Below, piece after piece: positions 16,185 to 26,485 of a stretch of 64,000 nucleotides of DNA. Source of the DNA: JAOUEA01 sp963790335. GTDB taxonomy: Bacteria; Actinomycetota; UBA4738; HRBIN12. The translations under genes and the position numbers were made by a program. A model generated the notes under the pieces. It was not told where the DNA came from and made no database searches. It saw only the letters and a program-made list of their open reading frames with translations. Position 1 is the stretch's first letter. Each line of letters starts with the position of its first letter. Where the stretch lies: assembly GCA_963790335.1 (NCBI GenBank), contig CAWBOB010000008.1, positions 372,001 to 436,000 on the forward strand, given 5' to 3'.

Positions 16185-19122
16185 GTGACCGAGACCCCCC
16201 GGCTTCCCGACCACGAGCTCGTCTTCAGGCGCATCGTCGAAGACTCCCCGGCAGCGGTCATGCTGCTGACCAGCGAGTCGAACCCCCGTGTGCTCTATGC
16301 GAGCCCCCGGGTGGAGCAGATCTCGGGGTTCCCACCCGGCGAGCTGCTCGAGCATCCCGAGCTGTGGTTCAGGCGCATGCACCCCGACGGTCGAGCCGAG
16401 ACCGGGAACAAGTGGGCATCGTCGGTGGTGAGCAGGACCCGGTTCGAAGCCGACTATCGGTTCCAGCACCGCAACGGGGAATGGCGATGGTTCCGCGAGA
16501 CGTCCACACCGATGTTGGGAGCCGACGGCTCCGTGCAGTACCGGCAGAGCTTCATCGAGGACATCTCCCCGGAGCGGTTCGCCTACACGCAGGCGGAACG
16601 CTCCGAGGCTCGCTACCGCTCGCTCGTCGAGCGGCTGCCGGTGGTGGTCTACGTCGATTCCGACGAACCACGACCGCGGAGCCTGTACGTGAGCCCCAAT
16701 GCTCGCGCCATGCTCGGCTACGACCCCGCCGACTACCTCGCGGACCCCGACCTCTGGTTCACCTCGATGCACCCCGATGATCTCGACCGGGTGCGCGAGA
16801 CGTGGGCCGAGTGCATCGCGACGAGGCAACCCTTCCGCGCCGAGTACCGCGACATCAAGCCCGACGGCAGCGTGGTGTGGGTCCGCGATCACTCGATGGT
16901 GGTGGAAGGCAGCGACGGCGAGGGCGCGTTCTGGCAGGGCGTGCTGTTGGACATCACCGCCGAGCGAGAGGCGACGGTCATGCTGGATCGCTCCGAGGCT
17001 CGCCACCGCGAGCTGATCGAGCACCTTCCGGTGATCGTGTACGTCGATGCCTACGGGCCGTCGCAGGGAAGCAGGTACGTGAGTCCCAACGTCATCGACG
17101 TGTTGGGGCACGCCGCTGAGGAGTACGTCGCCGACACCACCATGTGGTTCCGCACGCTGCACCCCGAGGACCGCATCGCGGCGCACGCGGCGTGGTCCCA
17201 CGGTTGGGAGCACCGCACCGGATGGAAGGTCGAGTACCGGTTCCTGCACCCCGACGGGCACGAGGTGTGGGTGCGCGACGAAGCGAGCATGGTCATCGAC
17301 CCTTCCACCGGCGAGCCGACGTGGCAGGGGGTCATCGTCGATCTGACGACCGCCCGCCAGACCGAGGCCGATCTCCGGGCCTCGGAGCGTCGCTACCGCG
17401 TGCTCGTGGAACAGGTGCCCGCGGTCATGTACGAGATGGGCCCCGATGACGAACGCCGGACCTTGTTCGTGTCGCCTCACGTCGAGGAGATCCTCGGCTA
17501 CCCACGCGAGGAGTGGCTCGACCAGCCCGACATCTGGGTGGAGCTGTTGCACCCCGACGACCGTGAGCGGGAGCTCGCCGCCCACGACCACCACAACACG
17601 ACGGGTGAGTCCTGGAAGCGCGAGTACCGGCTCATCGCCAGCGACGGGCGGCAGGTGTGGGTCCGCGATCATGCCGAGCTCGTGACCGACGAGGACGGCT
17701 CACGGTGGCTCGGCGTCATGCTCGACATCTCGCCCCAGAAGGAGATCGAGGCCCTGCTGCTACTGGCCAACGACGAGCTGGAGATGCGCGTGCTCACCCG
17801 CACCACCCAGCTCGAGGACGCCAATCAGATGATGGCGCTCGAGGCGGGCGAGCGACGCCAAGCGGAGCATCGGCTCCTGCAGACCGAGGAGCGGTTCCGG
17901 ACCCTGGTCGAGCACATGCCGAGCGTGGCCTACACGTGGCACGCGCCAGCGGTCAGGCGACGAGCGCGAGCCGAGGCAGACCTACACGAATCCCCGCATC
18001 GAGGACCTGCTCGGCTTCACCGTCGACGAATGGGAGGGCGATCCGCACTTCTGGCAGACGCGCATCCACCCGCACGATCTCGACCGCGTGCTCGCGGCGT
18101 CGCGGCGCTCGACCGAGACCGGCGAGCTCTTCAACGAGGAGTTCCGATACCTCGCGAAGGACGGCCACGTGGTATGGGTGCTCGAGCGGGCGGCGCTGCT
18201 GAACCGCGACGAGCACGGACGGCCCGAGTTCTTCCAGGGACTGATCCTGGACATCACGGCCCGCAAGCAGGCAGAGGAGAAGGCCGACGCAGCGGAAGAG
18301 CGGTTCCGCATGCTGGCCGAGGGCGGACCGCTCGTCGTCTTCGAGTTCGCGGTGACCCACGGCGATCGACGAGCGTTCGAGATGCACTACATCAGCCCGT
18401 CGGCGGACGAGCTGCTCGGGGTGAAGCGGTCCGGATGGGAACGCTCCCTGGAGGGTCTGCTCTCGATGGTGCATCCGGACGACCGCGAGCGGATGGCTCG
18501 TGTCGCCGACGATGTCTTCGGTTCGGGTGAGGTGTGGGCCCACGTCTTCCGACTGATCGCCGGCGACGGCCGGGTCGTGTGGGTCCTCGTGCGCGGACAG
18601 GCGATCGAGCGGGACGAGCATGGCCGGCCGAGCCTGTTCCAAGGGGTGCTGATCGACGTGACCGAGGACGCCGAGCTCCACGCCGCGCTGGAGGCGTCGG
18701 AGGCGACGTTCCGCTCGCTCGTCGAGACGATGCCGGCCGTGCCGTGGATCGAGGCCGTCGACCGCGAGACCGGCACGTCGCGCTTCACGATGATCGGTCC
18801 GCAGGTCGAGGACCTGCTGGGATACTCGGGCGACGAGCTGCTCGCCGAGCCCGACCACTGGACCCGCCTCGTGCATCCCGACGACCGGGAGCGCGTGATC
18901 GCTGCCAGCGATCACAGCAACCGCACGGGGGAGCCCTGGAACGAGCTGTACCGCGTCATGCACCGCGACGGGTCGGTGCGGTGGATCCTCAGCACCGCGC
19001 GGACATCGAGCGACGAGGGCAGACCGATGTGGCATGGCGTGACGATCGACGTCACGAGCCACATGGCCCGAGGATCGATGTCGCTTCGGGCCGCCGAGGC
19101 GGTCGAGCGCGACCGGGTCTGA
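16185..19122 (+). CDS. Seven-PAS-domain sensory protein without output domain (frameshifted)
   Basis: About 978 residues after one correction (span 3n+1, frame change near 17955). Seven PAS/PAC units repeat every 120 residues or so. Each has a YVSP(N/H)-type strand, a D-x-W or similar helix, an HP(D/E)DR motif and a closing W-x-G-V-x-x-D-I/V-T strand. Starts are near 16200, 16610, 16990, 17390, 17895, 18295 and 18700. A coiled coil (LLLLANDELEMRVLTRTTQL onward) separates PAS4 and PAS5. No histidine kinase, GGDEF, EAL, PP2C or HTH domain follows; it ends MSLRAAEAVERDRV. The PAS units resemble PAS_3 folds. Presumably a scaffold or sensor acting through a partner; converges on serS with an 8-base gap. 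Confidence 0.85.
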
Positions 19123-19130
19123 GCGACCGA

Positions 19131-20406
19131 TCAGGACCCGGTCGGACGCAGCTCGCGCACCCGTTCGGGAAGGTAGGGGTGCAGCTTCTCGGGCATCGCG
19201 ACCGAGCCGTCTGCCCGCTGATGGTTCTCGAGCAGCGCGATCAACGTGCGCCCGATCGCGGTGGCCGTGCCGTTCAACGTGTGAGGCACGCCCATCGTGC
19301 CGTCGGACGCCCGCATCCTGGTCTTCGCGCGACGGGCACCGTAGTCGGTGTAGTTGGAACACGACGTCATCTCGCGGTACCGCTGCTGGCCGGGCAACCA
19401 GGCTTCGATGTCGTACTTCTTCGCCGCCGCACTCCCGAGGTCGCCCGCGGCGATGTTCACCACCCGGTACGGCAGCTCGAGGTTGCCGATGATCTCCTCC
19501 TCGACCGAGACCAGGAACTCGAGCTCGTCCCAGCTCGAGGAGGGATCGCTGAACGCGAACATCTCGACCTTGTCGAACTGGTGCACGCGGAACATGCCAC
19601 CCATGTCCTTGCCGTAGGTGCCGGCCTCCCTGCGGAAGCAGGTCGAGTAGCCCGCGTAGCGGACCGGCAGCTCGCCGTGGTCGAGGATCTCACCCATGCG
19701 GAGCGCGGCCAGCGAGACCTCGGACGTGCCGACGAGGTACAGCTGATCCGAATCGGTGCGGTAGATGTTGGCCTCGTCGGTCGGGAGGAAGCCGGAGTCG
19801 TACATCGCCTCCTCGCGCACGAGCACGGGCGGGATCACGGGCACGAATCCCTTGCCGGCCAGGATGTCCATGGCGTGGCGCATCAGCGCGAACTGCACGA
19901 AGACCAGGTCGCCGAGCAGATAGACGAAGCGCGACCCGCTCGTGCGCGCCCCTCGGTCCACGTCGAGCACGCCGAGCATCGTGCCGAGCACGACGTGGTC
20001 GCGCGGCTCGAAGTCGAAGTCGGGGGGCTCGAGGTGGCGGCGCACCTCGACGCGCGTCGTCGTCGGTGAAGCCGTCGGGCGCGCTCTCGTGCGGAAGGTT
20101 GGGGGTCGCGGCGAGCAGGGCGGACAACGCCTCGTCGGCTTCGGCGAGCTCGGGCTCGACCTGCTTCAGCTCGGCCGAGACGCGGGCGACCTCGGCGATG
20201 CGTTCCTGCTTCTCGTCGCCCTCGGCCTGCCCGATCGCCTTCGACGCCTTGTTCTGCTCCGCGCGCAGCTCGTCGACCTTCGTGGTGAGGGCTCGCCGGC
20301 GCTCGTCGGCGGCGAGCAACTCGTCGACCGCGTCGCCCAGGTTCCGTCGGGCGAGGGCAGATCGGAACCGTTCCGGGTCGTCCCTGATGGCCCTGATGTC
20401 GAGCAT
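19131..20406 (-). CDS. serS: Seryl-tRNA synthetase (frameshifted)
   Basis: Class II synthetase of about 424 residues. MLDIRAIRDDPERFRSALAR starts the N-terminal coiled-coil arm (to about residue 105). A one-base change near 20050 (span 3n+1) joins the catalytic core: YLVGTSEVSLAAL, motif 2 FRREAG with MFRVHQFDKVE, the EMTSCSNYTDYGARR segment and motif 3 GTATAIGRTLIALLE. Upstream by 10 bases lies the bactofilin gene on the same strand, so they may be cotranscribed. Confidence 0.95.
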
Positions 20407-20416
20407 GCCGGCGCTC

Positions 20417-20920
20417 CTATCGCTTCGGCGGAGGCTCGGCGTCCTTGCCCTGGCCCTGGCCTTGGGGTTGCGGCTGCTGCGAGGAGCCACCGTCCATGAT
20501 GCTCTGGCCGTGGAAGAGGCCACCTTCCTCCACCACCAGGGTCTTCGAGGTGATGTTGCCGTCGATGCGGCCGCCGCGTGCGAGGTGCGCCCTCGACTTC
20601 ACGATGACGTTGCCCTTGAACCGTCCGGCCACGCTCACGTTCTGAGCCCTGATGTCGGCTTCCACCTGGCTCTGCGGTGAGAGCGTGACGTCGCCGTCTG
20701 CGTTGATCTGGCCCTTGACCTGGCCGTCGATGCGCAGGTTGCCTGCCGAGACCACGTTGCCCTCGAGACGCGCGCCGGCCCCCACGATCGTGACCTCACC
20801 GTCGTTCTCAGCCATGGCGCCTCCTTGGTCTCGTGCGCGTCTGCCCGCGCCGGGGTCGTGGCCGGTCGGAGCCGTCGCAGCCACCGGGTCGGCGGCCTCG
20901 TCGTCGCGGCGGAAGATCAT
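20417..20920 (-). CDS. Bactofilin-family polymer-forming protein
   Basis: 167 residues. The core from EVTIVGAGARLEGNVVSAG through GQVKGQINADGDVTLSPQS and GGRIDGNITSKTLVVEEG is the right-handed beta-helix repeat of bactofilins, cytoskeletal polymers involved in cell shape and polarity. A Gln/Gly/Pro-rich tail follows. ATG 20920 overlaps the stop of the DUF4446 gene (ATGA) and is preferred. An ATG at 20815 has an equally good AAGGAGG and would omit a low-complexity N-terminus. Confidence 0.88.
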   Translation of the reverse strand: MIFRRDDEAADPVAATAPTGHDPGAGRRARDQGGAMAENDGEVTIVGAGARLEGNVVSAGNLRIDGQVKGQINADGDVTLSPQSQVEADIRAQNVSVAGRFKGNVIVKSRAHLARGGRIDGNITSKTLVVEEGGLFHGQSIMDGGSSQQPQPQGQGQGKDAEPPPKR

Positions 20921-21420
20921 CGCGCCTCCACCGGTTCGGCCTCGGGCGCCATCGCTCGACGGATCGCTTCGTCTTCCTCGGTGGACAGGTTGTAGGAGCT
21001 CGTGCGCCGGGTGACCGGCTTGGCGTAGACGCGGGTCTCCTGACGGCCGTTGATCGATGTGATCACGACTCCGGTTCCCTGCTCGTCGAGCATCGCGCAT
21101 GAGAACGACAGCCGGCCGCCCACGTCCTCGAAGGCGTCGAAGCGAAGCAGTGCCACATGACGCACGCTGCCGTCGATGAGCGCCTGCTGCTTGCGATCGG
21201 TCGTGTGCAACGTGCGGGCAGCATGCTCGAGCCGCTCGATACGCTGCGCCTGATCGGTCAGCACCCCGCGCAGGGCATCGCTCATCTGCACGGATCCGGA
21301 CTGGGCCCTGGGCTGCCGCTTGCCCGAGCCCGCGATCGAGAACACGATCGCGAGCACCGAGAGCCCGATCGCGACGAGCGCGATCAATGTGAGGGTGTCG
21401 TCGGACAGGGTCACGTCCAC
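20917..21420 (-). CDS. DUF4446-family membrane-anchored protein
   Basis: 167 residues: an N-terminal TM span (LTLIALVAIGLSVLAIVFSIAG is the region, residues 10-31), a coiled-coil (DQAQRIERLEHAARTLH), then the family core RFDAFEDVGGRLSFS and VVITSINGRQETRVYAKP. DUF4446 proteins are common in Firmicutes and Actinobacteria, function unknown. Start GTG 21420. Coupled to the bactofilin gene by an ATGA overlap, which suggests a shared envelope or cytoskeletal role. Confidence 0.85.
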   Translation of the reverse strand: MDVTLSDDTLTLIALVAIGLSVLAIVFSIAGSGKRQPRAQSGSVQMSDALRGVLTDQAQRIERLEHAARTLHTTDRKQQALIDGSVRHVALLRFDAFEDVGGRLSFSCAMLDEQGTGVVITSINGRQETRVYAKPVTRRTSSYNLSTEEDEAIRRAMAPEAEPVEAR

Positions 21421-21474
21421 CTCGCGGAAGCGGTCGGCCGGGGCCTCGCGGCCGTCTCCAGCCGCGGAGCGCCC

Positions 21475-21480
21475 ACTATA
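21475..21480 (-). promoter_or_regulatory. Putative -10 (TATAGT) for DUF4446-bactofilin-serS unit
   Basis: TATAGT on the minus strand lies 55 bases upstream of the DUF4446 GTG in the only substantial gap before this gene group. The -35 region is weak. Confidence 0.35.
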
Positions 21481-21515
21481 CGACGGGGTCGCGGGCGATC
21501 AGCCTGCGGCTCGCC

Positions 21516-22442
21516 TCACTGCACGTCGCGCGCGCGGAACGACACCGTCGCCAGCGCGAGCAGGCCGATGGCGTACGCGGCGACCACGATGGCCGCGCGC
21601 ACGGGCGTGATGGTCATCGTCGCGAGGCCATCGGGTCCGCCCACCGTCTGCACGTCGTGGCCGATCACGACCGCCGCGATGTTGTCGCCGAGCAGGAACC
21701 GTCCGAGGGCCGGACGCAGGCCGCGCACGATGCCCTCGAGCACCGCCAGGTAGACGAACGCGGCTCCGAGCGCAGCCGTCGTGTTACGACCCAGCATCGC
21801 GATGGCGCCGCCGATGATCGACGCTGCGCCGGCGAGGGCGGCGACCCTCGCGACGACGCCGGCGAGCTCGCGCGCCCACCCCGGCGGCGTCGTCGTGAGG
21901 CCACGCAGGCTCGTCGTGAGCCAGAACAACGCGACGAAGATGCCCAGCAGGATCACGATGAGCGCGGTCACGGCCAGGGCGACGATGACAGCCCGAACGA
22001 GGAGCACCCGTGCTCGACGCGGTTCCCAGCTCAGGATCGTGGTCATGGTGCCCGTCTGCCACGAGGCGCCCACGGCCGACGCGCCGATCACGAGCCCGAT
22101 CAGGATCGCCAGGAACGAGGTTCCCCGGATGATCTCCGGCATCTCGGAGAGCCGGAGCGGTTGCTCCGACAGGTAGAACTGCGGATCTTCCTGCTCCCTG
22201 CAGAAGGCCTCGACGTCGCCGCCCGGTTCCACGGCCCCGAAGCCTTCCTGGGAGACGCACTCGCGGAACGCCCCCTCGGCCATCCGCTCCGCCTGGGCCA
22301 GGTCGGCGGCGCTCGGCTTGCGTGACTGCACGCCGCCGATCACCACGGCGGCGACGATGCCGAGCAGCGCCACCACGGCGAGCACCTTGACGAGCCGGCG
22401 TGAGCGCATCCGGAGCCACTCCGAGGAGACGAGCCCGATCAT
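21516..22442 (-). CDS. ABC transporter permease (ABC-2 type)
   Basis: 308 residues with about six hydrophobic segments, including VLAVVALLGIVAAVVIGG, FLAILIGLVIGASAVGASW, VIVALAVTALIVILLGIFV and AAIVVAAYAIGLLALATV. An extracytoplasmic loop follows TM1. The WQTGTMTTILSWEPRRARVL segment is typical of ABC-2 permeases. Its ATG overlaps the ATPase stop by four bases (ATGA), so the two form one exporter; the substrate is unknown. Confidence 0.85.
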   Translation of the reverse strand: MIGLVSSEWLRMRSRRLVKVLAVVALLGIVAAVVIGGVQSRKPSAADLAQAERMAEGAFRECVSQEGFGAVEPGGDVEAFCREQEDPQFYLSEQPLRLSEMPEIIRGTSFLAILIGLVIGASAVGASWQTGTMTTILSWEPRRARVLLVRAVIVALAVTALIVILLGIFVALFWLTTSLRGLTTTPPGWARELAGVVARVAALAGAASIIGGAIAMLGRNTTAALGAAFVYLAVLEGIVRGLRPALGRFLLGDNIAAVVIGHDVQTVGGPDGLATMTITPVRAAIVVAAYAIGLLALATVSFRARDVQ

Positions 22443-23368
22443 GCCGGGGTCTCGGGATCGTCGCGGGTGAGCTCGAGGAACACCGTCTCGAGATCGACCT
22501 CGTCGGGGCGGAGCTCCGTCACGAACAGGTCCTCGTGAGCGAGCGTGCGCGACACGCGCTCGGACTCGGCGGCGGGAAGGGCAACCCGCAGGGCGCCCTC
22601 GCCCATCGTGGCCTCGATGCCCGCCGCCGTCAGCGCCGCGAGTCCCGCACGAAGATCGGCGAGCTTCACCACCAGCCCCTCGCCCCCTCGTGAGGCGAGC
22701 ACCTCGCTGACCGGACCGGAGGCGACCAGCTTCCCTCGCGCGACGATCGCCACCCGGTCCGCGGTCTGCTGGATCTCCGACAGGATGTGGCTCGAGACGA
22801 AGACCGTGCGTCCCTCGGCACCGAGCGACCTGAGCAGCCGTCGCACGTCGACGATGCCGGCCGGGTCGAGCCCGTTGGCGGGCTCGTCGAGCACGAGGAG
22901 CGCCGGATCCTTCAGCAGCGCGGCCGCGATGCCGAGGCGCTGCTTCATGCCGAGCGAGTAGTTCTTCACGAGGTCATCCGCCCGGTCGGCGAGATCGACG
23001 CGCTCGAGCGCGGCCTCGACGGCTGCGCCGCCGATGCGATCGATGCGTGCCAGGATCTCGAGGTTGCGCCTTCCCGTGAACCTCGGGAACAGCGCCGGGC
23101 TCTCGACGATCGAACCGACCCGCCGGATCGAGGCAGGCAGGCCGCGCGGCACGTCGGCACCGAGCATCCGCACGCGCCCGGCGCTCGGTGCGACCAGGCC
23201 CAGCAGACATCGGATCGTCGTCGTCTTGCCGGCACCGTTCGGCCCGAGGAAGCCGAACACGCCGCCCTCCGGCACGTCGAGATCGAGGGTGTCGACGGCC
23301 AGCGTGCGTCCGCCGCGCAGTCGCCGGTACTCCTTGCGGAGTCCTTCGACCTCGATCACGCTCGCCAT
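22439..23368 (-). CDS. ABC transporter ATP-binding protein
   Basis: 309 residues. Walker A GPNGAGKTTT at about 42-51, Q-loop region GSIVESPALFPRFTGRRN, degenerate signature YSLGMKQRLGIA and Walker B LLVLDEPANGLDP. The C-terminal third resembles the regulatory extension of drug/natamycin-type exporters (CcmA-like). First gene of a two-gene unit with the permease. A TACAGT lies eight bases upstream of the ATG with no Shine-Dalgarno. Confidence 0.93.
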   Translation of the reverse strand: MASVIEVEGLRKEYRRLRGGRTLAVDTLDLDVPEGGVFGFLGPNGAGKTTTIRCLLGLVAPSAGRVRMLGADVPRGLPASIRRVGSIVESPALFPRFTGRRNLEILARIDRIGGAAVEAALERVDLADRADDLVKNYSLGMKQRLGIAAALLKDPALLVLDEPANGLDPAGIVDVRRLLRSLGAEGRTVFVSSHILSEIQQTADRVAIVARGKLVASGPVSEVLASRGGEGLVVKLADLRAGLAALTAAGIEATMGEGALRVALPAAESERVSRTLAHEDLFVTELRPDEVDLETVFLELTRDDPETPA

Positions 23369-23376
23369 GTCGGCTC

Positions 23377-23382
23377 ACTGTA
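23377..23382 (-). promoter_or_regulatory. Putative -10 (TACAGT) of the ABC operon
   Basis: On the minus strand TACAGT ends eight bases before the ATG at 23368, consistent with a leaderless or nearly leaderless transcript. Confidence 0.4.
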
Positions 23383-23423
23383 CCGGCGAGCCGGCGTCGG
23401 GTTCGGCGCTGGCGCGGCGCGGG

Positions 23424-25088
23424 TCAGGGGATCTCGATGAACAGGCGCTGGCGCCAGCCATCGAGGTCCGACGACGTGCCCGCGGTCACGGTGGTGACGG
23501 GGTCGAACGGGTCCAGCTCGACGCCCGCCTGCCCTCCTATCTGCTCCCTCACGAACGCCACGATGTCGGCGACGTTCACGAACACCACCGCATCGTCGTG
23601 AGGAACCCTCCCGACGGCTCCGGTGTAGGCCTGATCCTCGAGGATCGAGCGGCCACCGCCCTGCGAGCGCTCGATGATCTGGACCATCTCGTCCGGCGAC
23701 GACGCGACCACCGCCACGTCGTCGACGACGCCGTACGCCACCGGAAGCTCCGCCGGCCCCTCGAGGTAGACGAAGGACACACCGGCGTGTTCTCCGTCGA
23801 CCCACCCGCTTCCTCCGGGGATGACATCGCCGAGCTGCCGCGCCCATCGATCCATGAGGTCACGCATCGTGTCTGGCTCGGACGTCGAGAGCATGAGTGC
23901 TCCCTCGATCGGCAACGCCGACCCCCGGGTGACCTCGAGGGCCATGTCGGGGCCGAGGATCGACGTGAGGCCACCCGACCCGGTCACCCCGAGCCGCTCG
24001 AGCTCTGCCGCGACGGTTGGGTCCTGTGCCGACAGGTCCTCGAGCGCCTGGCCGACCGTCACGTCCAGCCCCGACTGGGCCACGACGCCGAAGGCATCGG
24101 CCGAGACCATGTCGAGCAACCCGTTCGTGTGGTCGCTGCCGAGCAGCTCTCGCTGCTCGTCGGAGAGCCGCGAGGCGTCGACGCTCGCGAACGAGTCGAC
24201 GGCGAACCCATCGGGCTCGGCCGAGACGGTGAGGCCCACGCCCTCGAAGCCGTGTGTATCGAGCTGCTCCGAGGTCATCCCGGAAGCAGCCATGGACTCC
24301 TCGACGATCCCCAAAAGCTCTTCCGCGTTCGCGTACACCATCGCGAGATGCGCCCCGGGGAGCTCGTCCATGGTCTCCGTGAACCTCGACGATGCTGCCA
24401 GGGAATCACCGGCTTCCACGCTCGCCAGATCGTCGATGACGTCGGCGCCGGTGGCCAGCACGACCATGCCATCCACCATGGCGAGGGCATCGTCCTGGTC
24501 GCTGACGTGCACCGTGACCCCGTCGTGATCCTCGACGGTAACGGTCTCCCCGCGTTCCTCGGCCGCTGCGACGAGCGCATCCACGGCCGCGATCGCTCCC
24601 TCTTCCTCGTCGACGGCGACCATCAGGGCCCCCGCCGGCTCGTCGATCCCTGCCTCGAAGTCGATGTACCCGGCCACCTGAGAGCCGACCCAGTCGAGGT
24701 CTTCGTGGGACAGTCCGAGCTCCGCGAGGCCCTCGTCGAGGGCATCGTTCACACGGTCGCGGAGCTTCTGCTCGTTGCCGACATCGGGGAAGGTGGTCGC
24801 CATGCGGAGCAGGTTGACCTTCTGCCCGGCAGCCGGGTCGAGGTAGACGCTGAACGCGGCGTCGGCCGAGGCGGGGATGCGCTCGAGCAGCTTCGCATCG
24901 CTTCCGGCCATGAACCGCATGGCTGCGGCGGCGGTTGCACCGAGCGTGGCGAGCACGGCGACCCCGACGATCAAGGCGGTGCGCCGCTTCCTGTGAGCCG
25001 GGGGTTGCTCGGAGGACGAGTTCGCTTCCTGACTCGGATCGAGGTCGGGTCGAGCCGGTTCGTCGTCTGCTGGAAGCCGGGGATCCAT
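23424..25088 (-). CDS. DUF3352-family membrane-anchored extracytoplasmic protein
   Basis: 554 residues. A disordered acidic N-terminus (to about 32) is followed by basic HRKRR and a TM span (TALIVGVAVLATLGATAAAA). The long extracytoplasmic part begins LLERIPASADAAFSVYLDP. Repeated segments such as PDGFAVDSFASVDASRLS, GPDMALEVTRGSALPIEGAL and DVAVVASSPDEMVQIIERS match DUF3352, a family of unknown function resembling outer-surface substrate-holding folds. Start ATG 25088 (AAAGG upstream) chosen because the longer frame overlaps tRNA-Leu. Confidence 0.82.
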   Translation of the reverse strand: MDPRLPADDEPARPDLDPSQEANSSSEQPPAHRKRRTALIVGVAVLATLGATAAAAMRFMAGSDAKLLERIPASADAAFSVYLDPAAGQKVNLLRMATTFPDVGNEQKLRDRVNDALDEGLAELGLSHEDLDWVGSQVAGYIDFEAGIDEPAGALMVAVDEEEGAIAAVDALVAAAEERGETVTVEDHDGVTVHVSDQDDALAMVDGMVVLATGADVIDDLASVEAGDSLAASSRFTETMDELPGAHLAMVYANAEELLGIVEESMAASGMTSEQLDTHGFEGVGLTVSAEPDGFAVDSFASVDASRLSDEQRELLGSDHTNGLLDMVSADAFGVVAQSGLDVTVGQALEDLSAQDPTVAAELERLGVTGSGGLTSILGPDMALEVTRGSALPIEGALMLSTSEPDTMRDLMDRWARQLGDVIPGGSGWVDGEHAGVSFVYLEGPAELPVAYGVVDDVAVVASSPDEMVQIIERSQGGGRSILEDQAYTGAVGRVPHDDAVVFVNVADIVAFVREQIGGQAGVELDPFDPVTTVTAGTSSDLDGWRQRLFIEIP

Positions 25089-25182
25089 CGGTGACCTTTC
25101 GTGTCTACTGGCGACCGGAGCATCGGCAGGCAACCGCGGAGGCTTGACCGTCACGACACGCGCGGGAGCCTCCACGAGAGTG

Positions 25183-25266
<84 letters not shown>

Positions 25267-25415
25267 GAGTGGATGAGGACCGAGGACGCAGATGGTAACA
25301 AGCCCACCTGCGCCGGACTTCCCCCGGGAGGAACGCGGTTTCCACCCTTGGTCGCATGTACCCGGAAGCGGGTAGCCGCCGATACCCGATGCACGTAGAG
25401 CGAGCGGAGGGATCC

Positions 25416-25754
25416 ATGATGAGCGACCGGAGGGACCGCATCGACGGGCACACACCCCGATCCGACCTCGACGAGGTGATGCGGCTCTCCGCAGTCGTCG
25501 GCGTCGTCGCCTTGACGACCTGGACCCTCACCTCGTCGGTAGGGGTGCTCAGCGGTTACCTGGCGGTCTCACCGCCGGCCACCCTTCGCTTCCTGGCCGC
25601 CGTGGTGGTCCTGGTGTTCGCGCGCCGCGCCTACTGGGGGGTGCGCGAGTGGCGGTGGCGCAAGCTCCCCGCCGACGAGCGGTTCGGATTCTCCAGCCCG
25701 CCCGTCGAGCACGGCCGCGGCGCGGAGACGGATTCGCAACAGCCTCGGTCGTAA
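25416..25754 (+). CDS. Hypothetical two-TM membrane protein
   Basis: 112 residues from ATG 25416 (GGAGGG upstream; ATG 25419 is adjacent). An acidic N-terminus leads to two hydrophobic spans (AVVGVVALTTWTLTSSVGVL and LRFLAAVVVLVFARRAYWGV), then a basic Trp-rich stretch and a polar tail. No family recognised. It lies 46 bases upstream of fhaA and may be cotranscribed with the division cluster. Confidence 0.6.
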   Translation: MMSDRRDRIDGHTPRSDLDEVMRLSAVVGVVALTTWTLTSSVGVLSGYLAVSPPATLRFLAAVVVLVFARRAYWGVREWRWRKLPADERFGFSSPPVEHGRGAETDSQQPRS

Positions 25755-25800
25755 CATAGGCGCCGGGATACGGGGCTCCCGCCGCCCCGTCGACGCGCCG

Positions 25801-26484
25801 ATGCCCAACCTCCGCGATTTCGAACGACGTCTCGGCGGCCTCGTCGAAGGCCTGTTCTCCAAGACGTTCCGGTCCGGCGTGCAGCCGATCGAGCTGGCCA
25901 AGCGGCTGATCAAGGAGATGGATGCGGGTCGCACCGTGGGCGTGAACGAGGTGTGGGCGCCCAACCACTTCAGGTTCACGCTCTCGACCGATGACCACGA
26001 GCGGCTCGCGCACGCGGAGACCGCGATCGCCAAGGAGCTCGGCTCGGTCATGCTCGAGAATGCGAGCGAGCGCGGGTGGGGCCTCGTGGGGCCCCCCGAC
26101 GTGGCGTTCGAAACCGACGACCGCCTGAAGAAGGGTGACATCGGCTGCATCGCGACCCTCGTGGAAGGGCCGGAGCGCATCGAACCGGCGGCATCACCCG
26201 CACCGGTGCTGATCGTTCGTGAGGAGGGCCGAGAGCGGACCGTCACGCTGACCGGAGAGGTCGCCACGATCGGACGGCTGCCGCAGTGCGAGGTCGCGGT
26301 CGCAGACAAGGGGGCCTCGCGACGCCATGCCCAGATCCGACTGAAGGACGGCGTCGCGACGCTCACCGACCTCGGCTCCACCAACGGCACCGAGGTGAAC
26401 GGACACGTCGTGCAGACCGTGACGCTCGACGACGGCGACCGCATCTCGATCGGCACCACCGTGCTGGTGTTCAGGAGGACCTGA
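25801..26484 (+). CDS. fhaA: FHA-domain protein FhaA (DUF3662-FHA)
   Basis: 227 residues. The N-terminal DUF3662 domain (DFERRLGGLVEGLFSKTF ... VWAPNHFRFTLS) covers 1-115. A short linker leads to an FHA domain at about 138-225 with IGRLPQCEV, SRRHAQI and LGSTNGTEVNG, the phosphothreonine-binding set. Mycobacterial FhaA is bound by PknB and links kinase signalling to peptidoglycan precursor export. The linker is much shorter than in mycobacteria. First gene of fhaA-fhaB-pstP-rodA-pbpA-pknB. Confidence 0.93.
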   Translation: MPNLRDFERRLGGLVEGLFSKTFRSGVQPIELAKRLIKEMDAGRTVGVNEVWAPNHFRFTLSTDDHERLAHAETAIAKELGSVMLENASERGWGLVGPPDVAFETDDRLKKGDIGCIATLVEGPERIEPAASPAPVLIVREEGRERTVTLTGEVATIGRLPQCEVAVADKGASRRHAQIRLKDGVATLTDLGSTNGTEVNGHVVQTVTLDDGDRISIGTTVLVFRRT

Positions 26485-26485
26485 C

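Noticed and set aside
16113..17672. 519-codon minus-strand ORF opposite the PAS protein
   Set aside because: Antisense of repeated PAS units; its repeats simply mirror them.
16185..19122. Repeat array as a possible CRISPR or DNA repeat
   Set aside because: Similarity is at protein level (PAS units); DNA copies differ throughout.
25337..25385. GTTT ... GGGTAG before the small membrane gene at 25416
   Set aside because: Spacing is 28 bases, far outside the 15-17 range.
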